DNA of 64,000 nt. Origin: Bradyrhizobium cosmicum. Its GTDB lineage: Bacteria; Pseudomonadota; Alphaproteobacteria; Rhizobiales; Xanthobacteraceae. The position numbers and the translations under genes were made by a program. The DNA is taken from positions 5,828,001 through 5,892,000 of the forward strand of contig NZ_CP041656.2 of assembly GCF_007290395.2 (NCBI RefSeq), read 5' to 3'. Under the pieces are notes generated by a model. It was not told where the DNA came from. It ran no database searches and was given only the letters and a program-made list of their open reading frames with translations. Of this stretch, positions 17,811 through 28,504 are shown piece by piece. Numbering within the stretch: position 1 is the first letter of the stretch; every line of letters begins with the position of its first letter.

Positions 17811-18860
17811 TTACTCCGCGGCCTGGAGGCGCTGCGGCGCGGTTTCCTTTGCGACCATCTTGTCGATCAGCTTGCGCGACCACATCGCGCCGGCGTCGAT
17901 GTTGAGATTGTAGAAGATGCGATCCGGGTTCTCGTCCATCGCCCGCTGCTGCGCTTCGAGGATCAGCTCGTCCTCGCGGAAGATGCCGGAGACGCCTTCG
18001 CGGATCTCGGTGGTGATGCGCTGCTCGCCGATCCGGTAATTGCGGACGAAGGCCCAGAAATAGTGACAGGTCTTCTCGGTTTCCGGCGTGACGGTGTTGA
18101 GCACGAAGCCGTTGACGCCCTGCGAGCGGTCGCCTTCCGGCGCGCCGGTGCCCGTTGGCGCGACGCCGACGTCGATGGCGATGGTGCACGGCGCTTCGAA
18201 ACGGATGATCTGCCAGCGGTCGACGAGACCGGACTTGCCGAGCTGCTTGGCCCAGAACGGCGGCGGCTCGATGCCGCGCATCCAGCGCGTCACCGTCACG
18301 GTCTTCTCGCCATGGGTGACGTCGAACGGCGCTTCGGCGACCGCGTCGTTGCCGATGGAGGAGCCGTGCACGAAGGTCTCGTGGGTGAGGTCCATGAGAT
18401 TGTCGAGCACGAGGCGATAGTCGCAATTGACGTGGATGGTCTTGCCGTCGCCGGCCCAGGCCGGATCGTGATTCCAGTGCATGTCAGGGACGAGCGCGGG
18501 GTCCGCCAGCGCGGGATCGCCCATCCAGAGCCAGACGTAGCGGTGGCGCTCGACCACGGGATAGGCCCGGACGCAGGCCGACGGGTTGATGGTCTCCTGC
18601 GAGGGCATGAAGGTGCAGCGGCCCTGCGCATTGTATTTCAGGCCGTGATAGCCGCAGACGACGGTGTCGCCCTCGAGCCGGCCCTTCGACAGCGGCACCA
18701 GCCGATGCCAGCAGGCATCTTCCAGCGCGGCCACCGCGCCGTCGGCCTTGCGGTACATCACGACGTGCTTGCCGCAGATCGTCCGCGGCAACAGCGCCGG
18801 CTTCACCTCCGCGTCCCAGGCCGCGGCGTACCAGGCGTTCATGGGGAAAGGTTTTGTCAC
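17811..18860 (-). CDS. vanA: Rieske oxygenase, vanillate O-demethylase oxygenase subunit
   Basis: Oxygenase component that demethylates vanillate or a similar methoxybenzoate. In this 349-aa protein the Rieske 2Fe-2S ligands are C-W-H and C-G-Y-H (near residues 47-68) in DACWHRLVPLSKGRLEGD and VVCGYHGLKYN. The mononuclear iron site is in DNLMDLTHETFVHGSSIG near 155-170, supplying the two histidines. The N-terminus MTKPFPMNAWYAAAW is typical of VanA. It is the first gene of the operon and carries the operator region directly upstream. Confidence 0.9.
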   Translation of the reverse strand: MTKPFPMNAWYAAAWDAEVKPALLPRTICGKHVVMYRKADGAVAALEDACWHRLVPLSKGRLEGDTVVCGYHGLKYNAQGRCTFMPSQETINPSACVRAYPVVERHRYVWLWMGDPALADPALVPDMHWNHDPAWAGDGKTIHVNCDYRLVLDNLMDLTHETFVHGSSIGNDAVAEAPFDVTHGEKTVTVTRWMRGIEPPPFWAKQLGKSGLVDRWQIIRFEAPCTIAIDVGVAPTGTGAPEGDRSQGVNGFVLNTVTPETEKTCHYFWAFVRNYRIGEQRITTEIREGVSGIFREDELILEAQQRAMDENPDRIFYNLNIDAGAMWSRKLIDKMVAKETAPQRLQAAE

Positions 18861-18891
18861 CGGCGATCTCCCAAGGCTTATGTATGCGTTA

Positions 18892-18973
18892 TGTATACAA
18901 TAACGGGGATCGAAAATCGTTCAAGGCCATAATTTGGCGTATTTTACTACCCCTGCTCGATAAACTGTATACA
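18892..18973 (-). promoter_or_regulatory. vanA control region with two TGTATACA boxes
   Basis: Two identical 8-base palindromes TGTATACA (18892-18899 and 18966-18973) lie 32 and 106 bases upstream of the vanA start, 74 bases apart centre to centre. The proximal one sits in an AT-rich context (TTATGTATACAATAA). GntR/FCD regulators bind short sites of this form, and two boxes on nearly the same helical face would allow looping. Confidence 0.65.
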
Positions 18974-18991
18974 AATTGAAGGCTGATTTGC

Positions 18992-19133
18992 CACCCTCCC
19001 CTGGAGGGTGTTCAGACCGGGGAGATGGTGGACGGGGTGGGGTGATTTCTGCCCACGGGGACTGCTCGAGTGGAGAGATCACCCCACCCCGCTCGCGCTG
19101 CGCGCAATCGACCCTCACCCTCCAGGGGAGGGT
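18992..19133. repeat. 142-bp nested inverted-repeat element
   Basis: The outer arms are small hairpins, CACCCTCC-CCT-GGAGGGTG (18992-19010) and ACCCTCC-AGG-GGAGGGT (19117-19133), inverted to each other. The inner arms CGGGGTGGGGTGAT (19033-19046) and its exact complement (19078-19091) form a 14-bp stem. The design resembles MITE-like or REP-like intergenic elements of rhizobia. It lies between pgm (3' end) and the vanA promoter. Confidence 0.75.
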
Positions 19134-19156
19134 CGGAAAGCGCACGCCTCGGTGGC

Positions 19157-20803
<1,647 letters not shown>

Positions 20804-20972
20804 TGAAATATCCTCGTCCTGCCTACAGAGATTGCGCAGCAGCATAGCATTGGCCGGGCCACCGCCAAGGGCACAACATCGGTGATGGGACGGCGTTCCT
20901 TGAGAGAGTGGCGAGAACAAGTCCGGCGATCATGCTATGCTTCGCGACCATCGAGGCCCTTCGAATCGTCCC

Positions 20973-22106
20973 ATGATCCTCCCGCGAAAACTGCTTCTGC
21001 TGGTCGCCGGCCTCGTCGTGGCGGGCATGCCGGCGGGCGCCGCGGAGTTCTACACCGAAGACCTTCGCATTCCGATGGCGGAGGCCGGGCCGCAGGGGCT
21101 GGAGGCGTTCCTGGTCCGCCCCGTAGGCGCGAAGCGCTATCCGCTGGCGCTGCTCAGCCACGGCTCGCCGCGCAGCTTCGACGACCGCGCGGCCATGTCG
21201 GCACACAAATATTACGGCATCGCGCTCGAATATGCCCGGCGCGGCTTTGCCGCGCTGATCGTGATGCGTCGCGGCTACGGCACCTCGCCGGGCGGGCGCG
21301 TCGACAGCGTCGGCGGCTGTGCCCATGCGGCTTATTTGCCTGCAGCCGCCGTTGCGGTCGCGGATTTGCGCGCCGCGATCGATGCGATGGGGCGCAGGTC
21401 GGACGTGACGACGACGGGCATGATCGCGGCCGGCCATTCCGCCGGAGGGCTCGCCACCGTCGCGCTGACGGCGCAGGCGCCGCCCGGCCTCGTTGCGGCG
21501 ATCAACTTTGCCGGCGGCCGCGGCTCGCGGGACGATGACGATGTCTGCAATCCGGACGGACTGGTGCAAGCCTTCGCCACGTTCGGAAAAACATCGCGCG
21601 TGCCGACGCTGTGGGTCTATGCGAGCAACGATTCGTTCTTCGGACCCGATCTCGCACGCCGTCTCTATGACGGGTTTCGCGGCAGCGGCGGTCACGCAAA
21701 ATTCATTGCGGCGCCGCCTTACGGCGACGACGGCCATTATCTCTATTCGGTGGTGGGGCGGCCGCAATGGACCCCGTATCTCGACGCCTTCCTGCGCGAG
21801 AGCGAACTCAGCCATGACATCCTGAGTCTGCCCGATTCGCTGCCGCCGCCGGGCCAGCTCAATGCGGCCGCGCGCGCCGAATTCTCGCGCTATCTCGCCA
21901 GCACGATGCCGCACAAGGCTTTCGCCGTGTCGCCCAATGGCGGCTACGGCTGGCGTTCGGGCCGAACCACGGCCGAGGACGCGCAACGGGATTCGCTGAA
22001 CGCCTGCATGAAATGGTCGCCCACCTGCACGCTCTACGCGGTCGACGACCGACTCGCAGGGGCTGCGCAGAGGACGTCGACGGACCAGAGCGCTCGCGCG
22101 CGATAG
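20973..22106 (+). CDS. exported alpha/beta hydrolase (dienelactone hydrolase-like)
   Basis: Serine hydrolase of 377 aa with an N-terminal signal peptide (ILPRKLLLLVAGLVVAGMPAGAAEF), so it is probably periplasmic. The nucleophile elbow is GHSAGG near residue 154, and an oxyanion-type loop LLSHGSPRSF lies near 55. A late PPYGDDGHYLY segment supplies the likely catalytic histidine. A C-terminal extension of about 90 residues (from SLPPPGQLNAAARAEFSRYL) contains CMKWSPTCTLYAVDD. It resembles stress-related CxxY-type tails. The substrate is unknown. The gene diverges from pgm. Confidence 0.82.
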   Translation: MILPRKLLLLVAGLVVAGMPAGAAEFYTEDLRIPMAEAGPQGLEAFLVRPVGAKRYPLALLSHGSPRSFDDRAAMSAHKYYGIALEYARRGFAALIVMRRGYGTSPGGRVDSVGGCAHAAYLPAAAVAVADLRAAIDAMGRRSDVTTTGMIAAGHSAGGLATVALTAQAPPGLVAAINFAGGRGSRDDDDVCNPDGLVQAFATFGKTSRVPTLWVYASNDSFFGPDLARRLYDGFRGSGGHAKFIAAPPYGDDGHYLYSVVGRPQWTPYLDAFLRESELSHDILSLPDSLPPPGQLNAAARAEFSRYLASTMPHKAFAVSPNGGYGWRSGRTTAEDAQRDSLNACMKWSPTCTLYAVDDRLAGAAQRTSTDQSARAR

Positions 22107-22140
22107 GCGCGAGTGCGATCCAGTCTTTCAATGGGTGACG

Positions 22141-22956
22141 CTAGAGCCGCTCGCTGAGCGCGAGCTTGTAGCCGACGCCGGTGACGGTCGCGATCACGGG
22201 CGTGCCGCTGCCGACGAGCTTGCGGCGCAACCGCGCCACCAGCGCATCCACGGTGCGGATGTCGACCTCGGCCTGGCGGTTACTGACGACCTCGATCAAA
22301 TAGTCGCGGCTGAGCGGCCTGCCGTCGGCACCGACCAGCGCGGCCAGCAGGTCGAATTCGGCGCGCGTCAGCGCCACCGGCTTGCCGTCGCTGCCGAGCA
22401 GCTCGCGCCGCGTCAGGTCGATAATCCAGTCGCCGAAGGCGATCGAATTGTGATTGCGCGCCGCCTTGCGGTCGATCGAGCGGCGCCGCAGCACACTGCG
22501 TGCGCGCGCGAGCAGGTCGCGCAGATTGATCGGCTTGGTGACGTAATGGTCGCCGGCGATCTCGAGGCCGAGGATGCGATCGACGTCTGTGTCGCGGCGG
22601 GTCACGAAGATGATGCCCGCGTTGCTGGTCGCCTGGATCTCCTTGGCGAGCTCGAAGCCGTCGCCGTCGGGCAACTGCACGTCGAGGAAGACGAGATCGG
22701 TGCGCGCACGCAGCGCCTGGCGGCATTCCGCGCATGAGCCGGCACCGACCACGTCGAAATTGTTCTCGCTGAAATAACCGACCAGCATCGTGCGCGTCAC
22801 TGGATCGTCTTCGACGACGATCAGCCGCTCGCGGCCAGCGGGACGCAATTCCTGAAGTGCGGAATCAGTCACGTTGTTGGATGTCCTGTGTGCTTGCGAC
22901 CCGGCCTGAAAATTCAAGTCGCCGCGCAGCGCGCTGTCCTGTGAACGAACATTCAC
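22141..22956 (-). CDS. OmpR/PhoB-type response regulator
   Basis: Two-component transcription factor of up to 271 aa. The receiver has EDD, the phospho-acceptor in LVFLDVQLPDGDGF and the lysine in VTKPINLRDLL. The DNA-binding winged helix contains LTRAEFDLLAALVGADGRPLSRDYLIEVV and IRTVDALVARLRRKL, with GVGYKL at the end. The first 35 residues before the receiver are not conserved. A GTG at 22872 with AGGA upstream would give a normal-length protein and may be the real start. No histidine kinase is adjacent. It is convergent with the hydrolase gene. Confidence 0.88.
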   Translation of the reverse strand: MNVRSQDSALRGDLNFQAGSQAHRTSNNVTDSALQELRPAGRERLIVVEDDPVTRTMLVGYFSENNFDVVGAGSCAECRQALRARTDLVFLDVQLPDGDGFELAKEIQATSNAGIIFVTRRDTDVDRILGLEIAGDHYVTKPINLRDLLARARSVLRRRSIDRKAARNHNSIAFGDWIIDLTRRELLGSDGKPVALTRAEFDLLAALVGADGRPLSRDYLIEVVSNRQAEVDIRTVDALVARLRRKLVGSGTPVIATVTGVGYKLALSERL

Positions 22957-23246
22957 GACTTATTCGAGCCCCCGAAATTGCCTGCCAGAATACTAGGCGG
23001 GTTGTGCTGGCCAAACAATATTGGGCATGGCTTGCGCGCATTAAGTATGAGTTGCCCCACAATTCTCATCCCGCGCATCATCGTGCAGGCTTGGCTCGCG
23101 CCAGCGCCGTCGAACTACCCAAACCGCCAATTCCGTACATTCGACCCCGGACGCAACCGACGGTTAACGTAAAGAACGCGTTTGGCTTCGGAAAAGCAGG
23201 CCGCACCCCTATTGTCCCGGCAGGCCCGAAATCAGGAGCAGGCGTG

Positions 23247-24404
23247 ATGCAGGGGCAGGCCCGGTTGGCCGCCGGTCAAATCGAGGACGGTGCAACGCGC
23301 CTCAGTCGTTCCCACAGCCTCGACTTCCTGCGCGGTCTCGCCATCCTCGGCGTGGTGGCGATCCACGTTTTGCAGTCTTTTCCTTCGAGCATCCACGCCG
23401 TCGACTACGCCTTCATGTGCGGCTGGACCGGCGTCAACGTGTTCTATTTCGTCAGCGCCATCACGATGTGCCTGATGTGGACGCGGCGCGTTGAGGCGAA
23501 CCCCACGCGCAAGTTCTACATCCGCCGTGTCTTGCGGATCGCGCCGCTGTTCTGGCTCGCAATCCCGCTCTACCTCGTCGTCAACGGCACGGGGCCCAGT
23601 GCCAACGCTCCCAACGGCATCGGCCCGCTGCAGGTGATCCTCACCGCGACTTTCCTGCACGGCTTCTGGCCTGACAGCGTCAACAGCGTCGTGCCGGGCG
23701 ATTGGTCGATCGCCGCGGAGATGACTTTCTATCTCGTCTTCCCCTTCGTGATCACGGCATTCGGATCGCGCCGCCATCTCTATCTTGCGCTGGCGATCGC
23801 GCTGCATCTCGTCAATGTCGACCTGTTCAAGCCGTGGGCTTTCGAGCTGTTCTCGGCCTATTACGGACCGGGCAACGAATCCTTCGTCTGGGGCACGCTG
23901 CACATCAGCTTCCTGAACCAGTTGCCGGTCTTCCTCGTCGGCTGCGCGCTGTTCTTCTCGCTGCGCGACGGCGTTGCGAAGTCGGACGCCGCGATCTACG
24001 CCGCCTTCATGGCGCTGTCCTTCATGGCCAATCGCGCGTCCGGCGCGCATGAATTCAACTATCTGATGATCAACCTCGCGCTCGGCGCGGGTGTGGCCGG
24101 CTGCATCCGCTTCGCGATCCGCTGGCAGCCGATCGAGGCGCTCGGCCGCAATTCCTATTCGATGTATCTGTCGCACTTCGCGGTGATCCTTGGCCTGCGC
24201 CAGATCTGGCCGCTCGCCGACGGACTGGTCTCGCTGCTGATCGTCTATGCCGTCACGACGGCGCTCAGCTATCTCGTGGCGCGCGCGACATGGCACCTGG
24301 TCGAGCGGCACGCGCAGGATCTCGCGCATCGCCTGACCTCCGCCGCACCAGACCGCTCGCCCCTCCGGCCGAACACCGCCGCCACTGCGACGGGCACGTC
24401 CTGA
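23247..24404 (+). CDS. acyltransferase family 3 membrane protein
   Basis: Integral membrane O-acyltransferase of 385 aa (OafA/ExoZ-like), with about ten transmembrane helices. The family start is SLDFLRGLAILGVVAIHVLQSF, with the catalytic-type histidine in the first helix. FYIRRVLRIAPLFWLAIPLY and GDWSIAAEMTFYLVFPF are the usual second and third blocks. Such enzymes acetylate or otherwise acylate sugars of surface polysaccharides. The start has AGGAG nine bases upstream; a GTG one codon earlier is equivalent. Confidence 0.88.
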   Translation: MQGQARLAAGQIEDGATRLSRSHSLDFLRGLAILGVVAIHVLQSFPSSIHAVDYAFMCGWTGVNVFYFVSAITMCLMWTRRVEANPTRKFYIRRVLRIAPLFWLAIPLYLVVNGTGPSANAPNGIGPLQVILTATFLHGFWPDSVNSVVPGDWSIAAEMTFYLVFPFVITAFGSRRHLYLALAIALHLVNVDLFKPWAFELFSAYYGPGNESFVWGTLHISFLNQLPVFLVGCALFFSLRDGVAKSDAAIYAAFMALSFMANRASGAHEFNYLMINLALGAGVAGCIRFAIRWQPIEALGRNSYSMYLSHFAVILGLRQIWPLADGLVSLLIVYAVTTALSYLVARATWHLVERHAQDLAHRLTSAAPDRSPLRPNTAATATGTS

Positions 24405-24478
24405 CCGCAGGCCCGATGCGGCTTGCCTCGCCGCCAGCTTGGAATCTACTCTTCGACTCTTCACACCGGAGTAGGCAC

Positions 24479-25327
24479 ATGGACGTCATCCTGCTCGGCA
24501 CCGGAGGCCCACGCTCGGACCCGCGCCGCATGGCGACGACCACGTTGATCAGGCTCGGCGAGGAGAACATCCTGTTCGACGCCGGCCGCGGCGTCATGGT
24601 GCAACTCCACAAGGCCGGCGTGGCGCTCGGCGCCATTAACACGGTCTTTCTTACGCATCACCATTTCGACCACATCGGCGACCTCTATGATGTGATGCTG
24701 AATTCGTGGATGCACGGGCGCAAGGACGCTTTGCGCATCTACGGTCCGCCCGATACCGAGCGGCTGGTCAACACGCTGGTCACGCAGGTCTACGACAAGG
24801 ACATCGCCTGGCGCGATCAGGGCGAGCCGACCTTCGGCGGCTGGAAACCGGTCGTCGCAACCGACATCGTTCCCGGCCCCGTACTCGACACCGGCCGCTG
24901 GAAGATCAACGCCGAGATTGTCTCGCATGGCGACGGCCTCGACATGGCCCCGGCGTTCCTTGCGCGCTGGATGTGTCTCGGCTTCCGCTTCGAAGCGGAC
25001 GGCAAGGTCATCGCGATTTCGGGCGACACAGTCCCCTGCCCCGGTCTCGAGCGGCTGGCACAGGGAGCCGACCTGCTGGTCCAGTGCTGTTTTCTCGCGA
25101 CACCGGAAATCAACAACGAGCACCTCCGCCGGCTTGCGAAATTCACGATCGCCTGCGGCGATACGGTCGGCAAGGTCGCGGCCAGGGCCGGCGTCAAGAA
25201 GCTCGCGCTGACCCACCACCGGCCACGCACCGACGATTCCATGCTGAACGCACTGCTCGCGGACGTGCGACGAGACTATTCGGGCCCCGTCGTGCTCGGC
25301 GAAGACCTGACGCGGATCGAGGTCTGA
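24479..25327 (+). CDS. MBL-fold metallo-hydrolase (RNase Z/arylsulfatase-like)
   Basis: Metallo-beta-lactamase-fold hydrolase of 282 aa. The metal motif THHHFDHIGD is near residues 59-68, an EIVSHGDG segment is near 145, GDTVPCPGLERLA carries the bridging aspartate, and LALTHHRPR gives the last histidine. The N-terminus VILLGTGGPRSDPRR resembles ribonuclease Z and PqsE/AtsA-like proteins. The missing exosite and the position argue against a tRNA maturase. The natural substrate is unknown. It ends just before the convergent epimerase-like gene. Confidence 0.85.
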   Translation: MDVILLGTGGPRSDPRRMATTTLIRLGEENILFDAGRGVMVQLHKAGVALGAINTVFLTHHHFDHIGDLYDVMLNSWMHGRKDALRIYGPPDTERLVNTLVTQVYDKDIAWRDQGEPTFGGWKPVVATDIVPGPVLDTGRWKINAEIVSHGDGLDMAPAFLARWMCLGFRFEADGKVIAISGDTVPCPGLERLAQGADLLVQCCFLATPEINNEHLRRLAKFTIACGDTVGKVAARAGVKKLALTHHRPRTDDSMLNALLADVRRDYSGPVVLGEDLTRIEV

Positions 25328-25335
25328 GGACCATC

Positions 25336-26220
25336 TCAGGACGATCCCACCTCGATCCGGTACGACAGCTCTTCCTTGGCGCCGGTCGCGATATGCATCA
25401 GGCCCGGCTTGTCGCTGAACTCACCGTCGAAGTCCTTGGGGCTGGCATAGCCGCGCCACGGCTCGATGCAGAGGAACGGCGCGCCTGTCGGTTTCGACCA
25501 GACGCCGAGTTCGCGAAAGCCGCGCCATGACATCTTCAGCCATGGACCAGCGCCCGTCCCCGCCGCATAGCGGACCGCATGGCTGTTGACGGGATCAAGG
25601 ATCACCGCATCGTTGATGAACAGGGATTCCGACAGGGGAAGCACCGTGCCTTGGACAGGGCTCGGATCCGTTGCCGCGAGCAGGAGGCCGCCCTCCACCC
25701 GGCGGACCGGAGACGGCTCCTCGGTCGTGAACGTCAACGCGTAGCTCTCCTTCGGCACGCCAGCCTGAAGCGGCCAGTTGAAAGCGGGATGACCACCGAG
25801 CGACACCGGCAATGTCTCACCGCCGGTGTTGATGACCGAGAGTGAGAGATCGAGACCTTGATCGTCGATCGCATAGCTGGCCGTCAGGCGGAACGCGAAC
25901 GGATAGAGCGCGCGTGTCGTCTCGCTGTCCTCGAGCGCCAGCGTGCAACGGTTCTCGCCGCGCTCCACCCACGCAAAGCGGCTGTCACGCGCAAAGCCGT
26001 GCTGGGTCATCCGGTAGGTCTTGCCGAGGTGCCGCATCTCGTCATTGGCGAGGCGCCCGACAATCGGAAACAGCAACGGTGCGTGGCGCGGCCAGGCGGG
26101 GCCAGCTTGCCAGATGAACTCGGTGCCGCTGCCATCCTTCAACGAGCATAGCTCGGCGCCGTGCGCCTTGATCGTCGCGGTGAGGCCGGCGCTGCGGATC
26201 GTGTGCGTGTCGTCTGTCAT
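25336..26220 (-). CDS. aldose 1-epimerase family protein
   Basis: Galactose-mutarotase-fold protein of 294 aa, likely a sugar or sugar-phosphate epimerase. Seen are ICSLK-like strand LCSLKDGSGTEFIWQAGPAWPRHAPLLFPIVGRLA, the MTQHGFARDSRF block carrying the first catalytic histidine, and SLGGHPAFNWPL carrying the second. A glutamate near LCIEPWRG is the probable base. The ATG start has GGAG about ten bases upstream. It is the last intact gene before the decayed accessory region. Confidence 0.85.
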   Translation of the reverse strand: MTDDTHTIRSAGLTATIKAHGAELCSLKDGSGTEFIWQAGPAWPRHAPLLFPIVGRLANDEMRHLGKTYRMTQHGFARDSRFAWVERGENRCTLALEDSETTRALYPFAFRLTASYAIDDQGLDLSLSVINTGGETLPVSLGGHPAFNWPLQAGVPKESYALTFTTEEPSPVRRVEGGLLLAATDPSPVQGTVLPLSESLFINDAVILDPVNSHAVRYAAGTGAGPWLKMSWRGFRELGVWSKPTGAPFLCIEPWRGYASPKDFDGEFSDKPGLMHIATGAKEELSYRIEVGSS

Positions 26221-26941
26221 GACAATCAATCTCCAGACATCCCTAACTCGTCACTCCGGCGCCCTTGATGAGGCAACTTACTCTTTATCAGTGCCGCTGG
26301 TCGCTCAAATTGGGTTCGTTTTGCCAAATTTCGCGCATGCTCCCTTTGCTCCGTCATCTATCGGTTCCGTCGCGAAGCCGGCCTATTGCTCGACGGCGTT
26401 GGCTGTTGGCGCGAGATTCGTAGCGTTCCAATGCCGCTAACCGTTTTACTTGTTCAAGGGACAGAGACTCCAGATCCAACTTTGCGAGCAAGTCTTTCCG
26501 CACAGCCGCAACCCGCAGCAACTGTGATTGGGCCTGTGCCATTTCCAGCGCTGCTAACCGGTGAATCTGGCTGGCGCCCAAACCCAGACTTGCGACCGTT
26601 CATCGGGCTTGTCATCACTGGCTCGCTCTGGATGTTCGGACGACAAGATGTCCATAATTCAGGGGGGGGGGAACGCACTGCCCCTGAAAGGAGTGAGCAT
26701 AACCAACCCTCTTCTGTTATCGCCGCGCTCGAAGACGGTTCAAAAGTTGTCGAAGCAGCAGCGCGCCGAGCCAGGAAGTGCATTTTTGGGTTGAGCTTTG
26801 GCGTGGACCTCGGCGCGTTGTCCGGTTCGACGGGATGAATTAGCGCAAACAACTTCGGCGTCGATGCGACGCATCGCCTGAAGTGCTCCCGTCTGTAAGC
26901 GCAATAGGCAGGAGAGTTCAGTACGCCGTTCGCAACCCCAT
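26221..26941. other. gene-poor stretch at the left edge of the accessory region
   Basis: About 720 bases with lower GC than the preceding genes. No intact gene is supported. It contains a possible relic on the minus strand (26354-26581) and a run of ten G (26662-26671). Confidence 0.55.
26354..26581 (-). pseudogene. possible C-terminal relic of a small hypothetical protein
   Basis: The frame reads HRLAALEMAQAQ, LLAKLDLESLSLEQ and LERYESRANSQRRRAIGRLR before a stop. The last block resembles the LERYERRALSRRKRAI tail found on small hypothetical proteins of rhizobia near mobile DNA. No credible N-terminus or ribosome site is present, so it is called a fragment. Confidence 0.35.
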
Positions 26942-27709
26942 CTATATTCCGATAGCAAGGCGGATTGGTGCAATTGACTCACCGGTGCCGAAAACGAGGT
27001 TTCTCGAAACTTTGTCGGGATCAATGAACGTGCCAAACAAGTGGTCCCAGACTGGAAACAGTGCTGCCAGATTTCCGCGGAAATGAGCTGGGTCGACGCT
27101 ATGATGAATGTGATGATAGCGGGGCGTCACAATAATCCACTCCAGCCACCGATGACCCCACCACAAGTTAATATGCATGAAGTCGTTCTGGGCCACGTTC
27201 TTTAATAGAATTGCCCATGCAAGCCACCACGGGGCCACTTCAACGAAAGCAGCTGATACAATGTATGGGATATTGACCAAGGCTTGCTGGATGACGGAGC
27301 CCCGTGTACCGGCCAGCCAATACATGTACGTCGGTGAGTGATGCCACCGATGAGATGGCCATAACATCGGTGTGTGCAGCCATCGGTGAACCCAATAGTG
27401 TCCAAAGTCCGCCAGAACAAGGTACAGAAGGATTCGGAGCGCTAACGGCCATTCGGATATCCATTCAGGCAGAGATGGCTGGTAGACGATCCGCCGATCG
27501 AGAAAATCCGCAGCTGGTAAGACAAAAAAGAAAAATACGAGCGCAACAAGGAAGTCTCGGGGGAGTACTTTACGATACTCGACAACGTGGGCTGGATTCA
27601 AGTTTTCCAAAGCGGTCAATATGACCACCCGAATTAAGAAGAGCGCGATGCCTACTAACGTAATCTTCCAAGATATTAGGTGCGAAAGCTGGTGCAGAAA
27701 ATCCTGCAT
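26942..27709 (-). CDS. sterol desaturase / fatty acid hydroxylase family protein
   Basis: Di-iron membrane oxygenase of 255 aa. Hydrophobic helices lie near residues 15-35, 50-70 and 90-105. Histidine clusters are HYWVHRWLH (near 105), HRWHH (near 120) and HHIHH near 205, the usual set for this superfamily. It would hydroxylate or desaturate a lipid. It is isolated between gene-poor stretches, about 2.4 kb beyond the 3' end of the NRPS gene on the same strand, so a role in modifying the acyl part of its product is conceivable but unproven. Its C-terminus after FGTGESIAPIRLAIGI is short for the family. Confidence 0.85.
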   Translation of the reverse strand: MQDFLHQLSHLISWKITLVGIALFLIRVVILTALENLNPAHVVEYRKVLPRDFLVALVFFFFVLPAADFLDRRIVYQPSLPEWISEWPLALRILLYLVLADFGHYWVHRWLHTPMLWPSHRWHHSPTYMYWLAGTRGSVIQQALVNIPYIVSAAFVEVAPWWLAWAILLKNVAQNDFMHINLWWGHRWLEWIIVTPRYHHIHHSVDPAHFRGNLAALFPVWDHLFGTFIDPDKVSRNLVFGTGESIAPIRLAIGI

Positions 27710-28277
27710 CTTCGGCTCCTGAAATTCGGCTGAGCAGAAAACAGAGATTCAAGAAATTTCCGATAATTTCCCGCAGATGCAGTTCTGCAAAATGGGGCAG
27801 CGGGACAATAATTGTCGGAAGGTAGGAGGTTTTGCCTATTTTGCCAAGGCAGCGCTTCCGCCCTGTAACACTTTCTGGCGAAAACAGTCCTAAGACGAGT
27901 GTACGAGGGTCTTGCAGCGGCTTCCCGTCGGGCAAGCGGTATGGTTTCATCGAACTCGCGCGAACAGACCGTCGGTCGCCAGCAGGCTGGGTGCATAATT
28001 TCGATCTCACAGGTCGGCCGGGGCTCCCGCCTGAGGGAGCGGGCCTATGTACGAGAGGCGTTGGAGACCGACAGAGTGGTGCCGCGTTCGACCTGCAGCT
28101 CTCGCTGCCGCTGCTCGGCGCCGCTGAGAGAAGCGCGGACAACAGCACGCGCACAGCGGACTGGAAAAACCGGTTTGGTGTTCGCACCCGCAGCAACGAT
28201 CCTCATTGCTCAAAGTCGGTCTTCCGATAATGTTCTCGCATTGACGAAGTCCGTTTAATTCATCTTGAGGGATTGCC
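27710..28277. other. intergenic stretch, no gene supported
   Basis: About 570 bases upstream of the desaturase gene. The reading frames here have no family resemblance or plausible starts. It should contain the desaturase promoter. Confidence 0.45.
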
Positions 28278-28496
28278 TTGACGAACGATACAGCCGTGTA
28301 TGACGCCCTTCGCGTCGATCCAACTAGCGGTGACAAGGAAGGCGCTGGCCGCATGGGCACGCGCGACGCTATTAGAGGTGATGGCCTGGAGATCGATGCC
28401 GCCTCGCTCGCGTTCTGTCCGCGCGAATGGATCAATAGCACCGGCTACGTCGACCTCGAGCTCGTGCGCATATTTCCGCTGATGCTAGCGCTTTAA
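28278..28496 (+). CDS. small hypothetical protein, 72 aa
   Basis: Unrecognised soluble protein reading MTNDTAVYDALRVDPTSG at its start, with SLAFCPREWINSTGYVDLELV near the end. The TTG start has GAGGG six bases upstream, which is the main support for translation. An ATG at 28353 would remove a third of the protein. Nothing suggests a function. Confidence 0.42.
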   Translation: MTNDTAVYDALRVDPTSGDKEGAGRMGTRDAIRGDGLEIDAASLAFCPREWINSTGYVDLELVRIFPLMLAL

Positions 28497-28504
28497 GCGT
28501 AGCT

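Noticed and set aside
26454..26852. 132-codon minus-strand frame in the left decayed flank
   Set aside because: No ribosome site, no family resemblance, and it crosses the G10 tract; not enough to call a gene.
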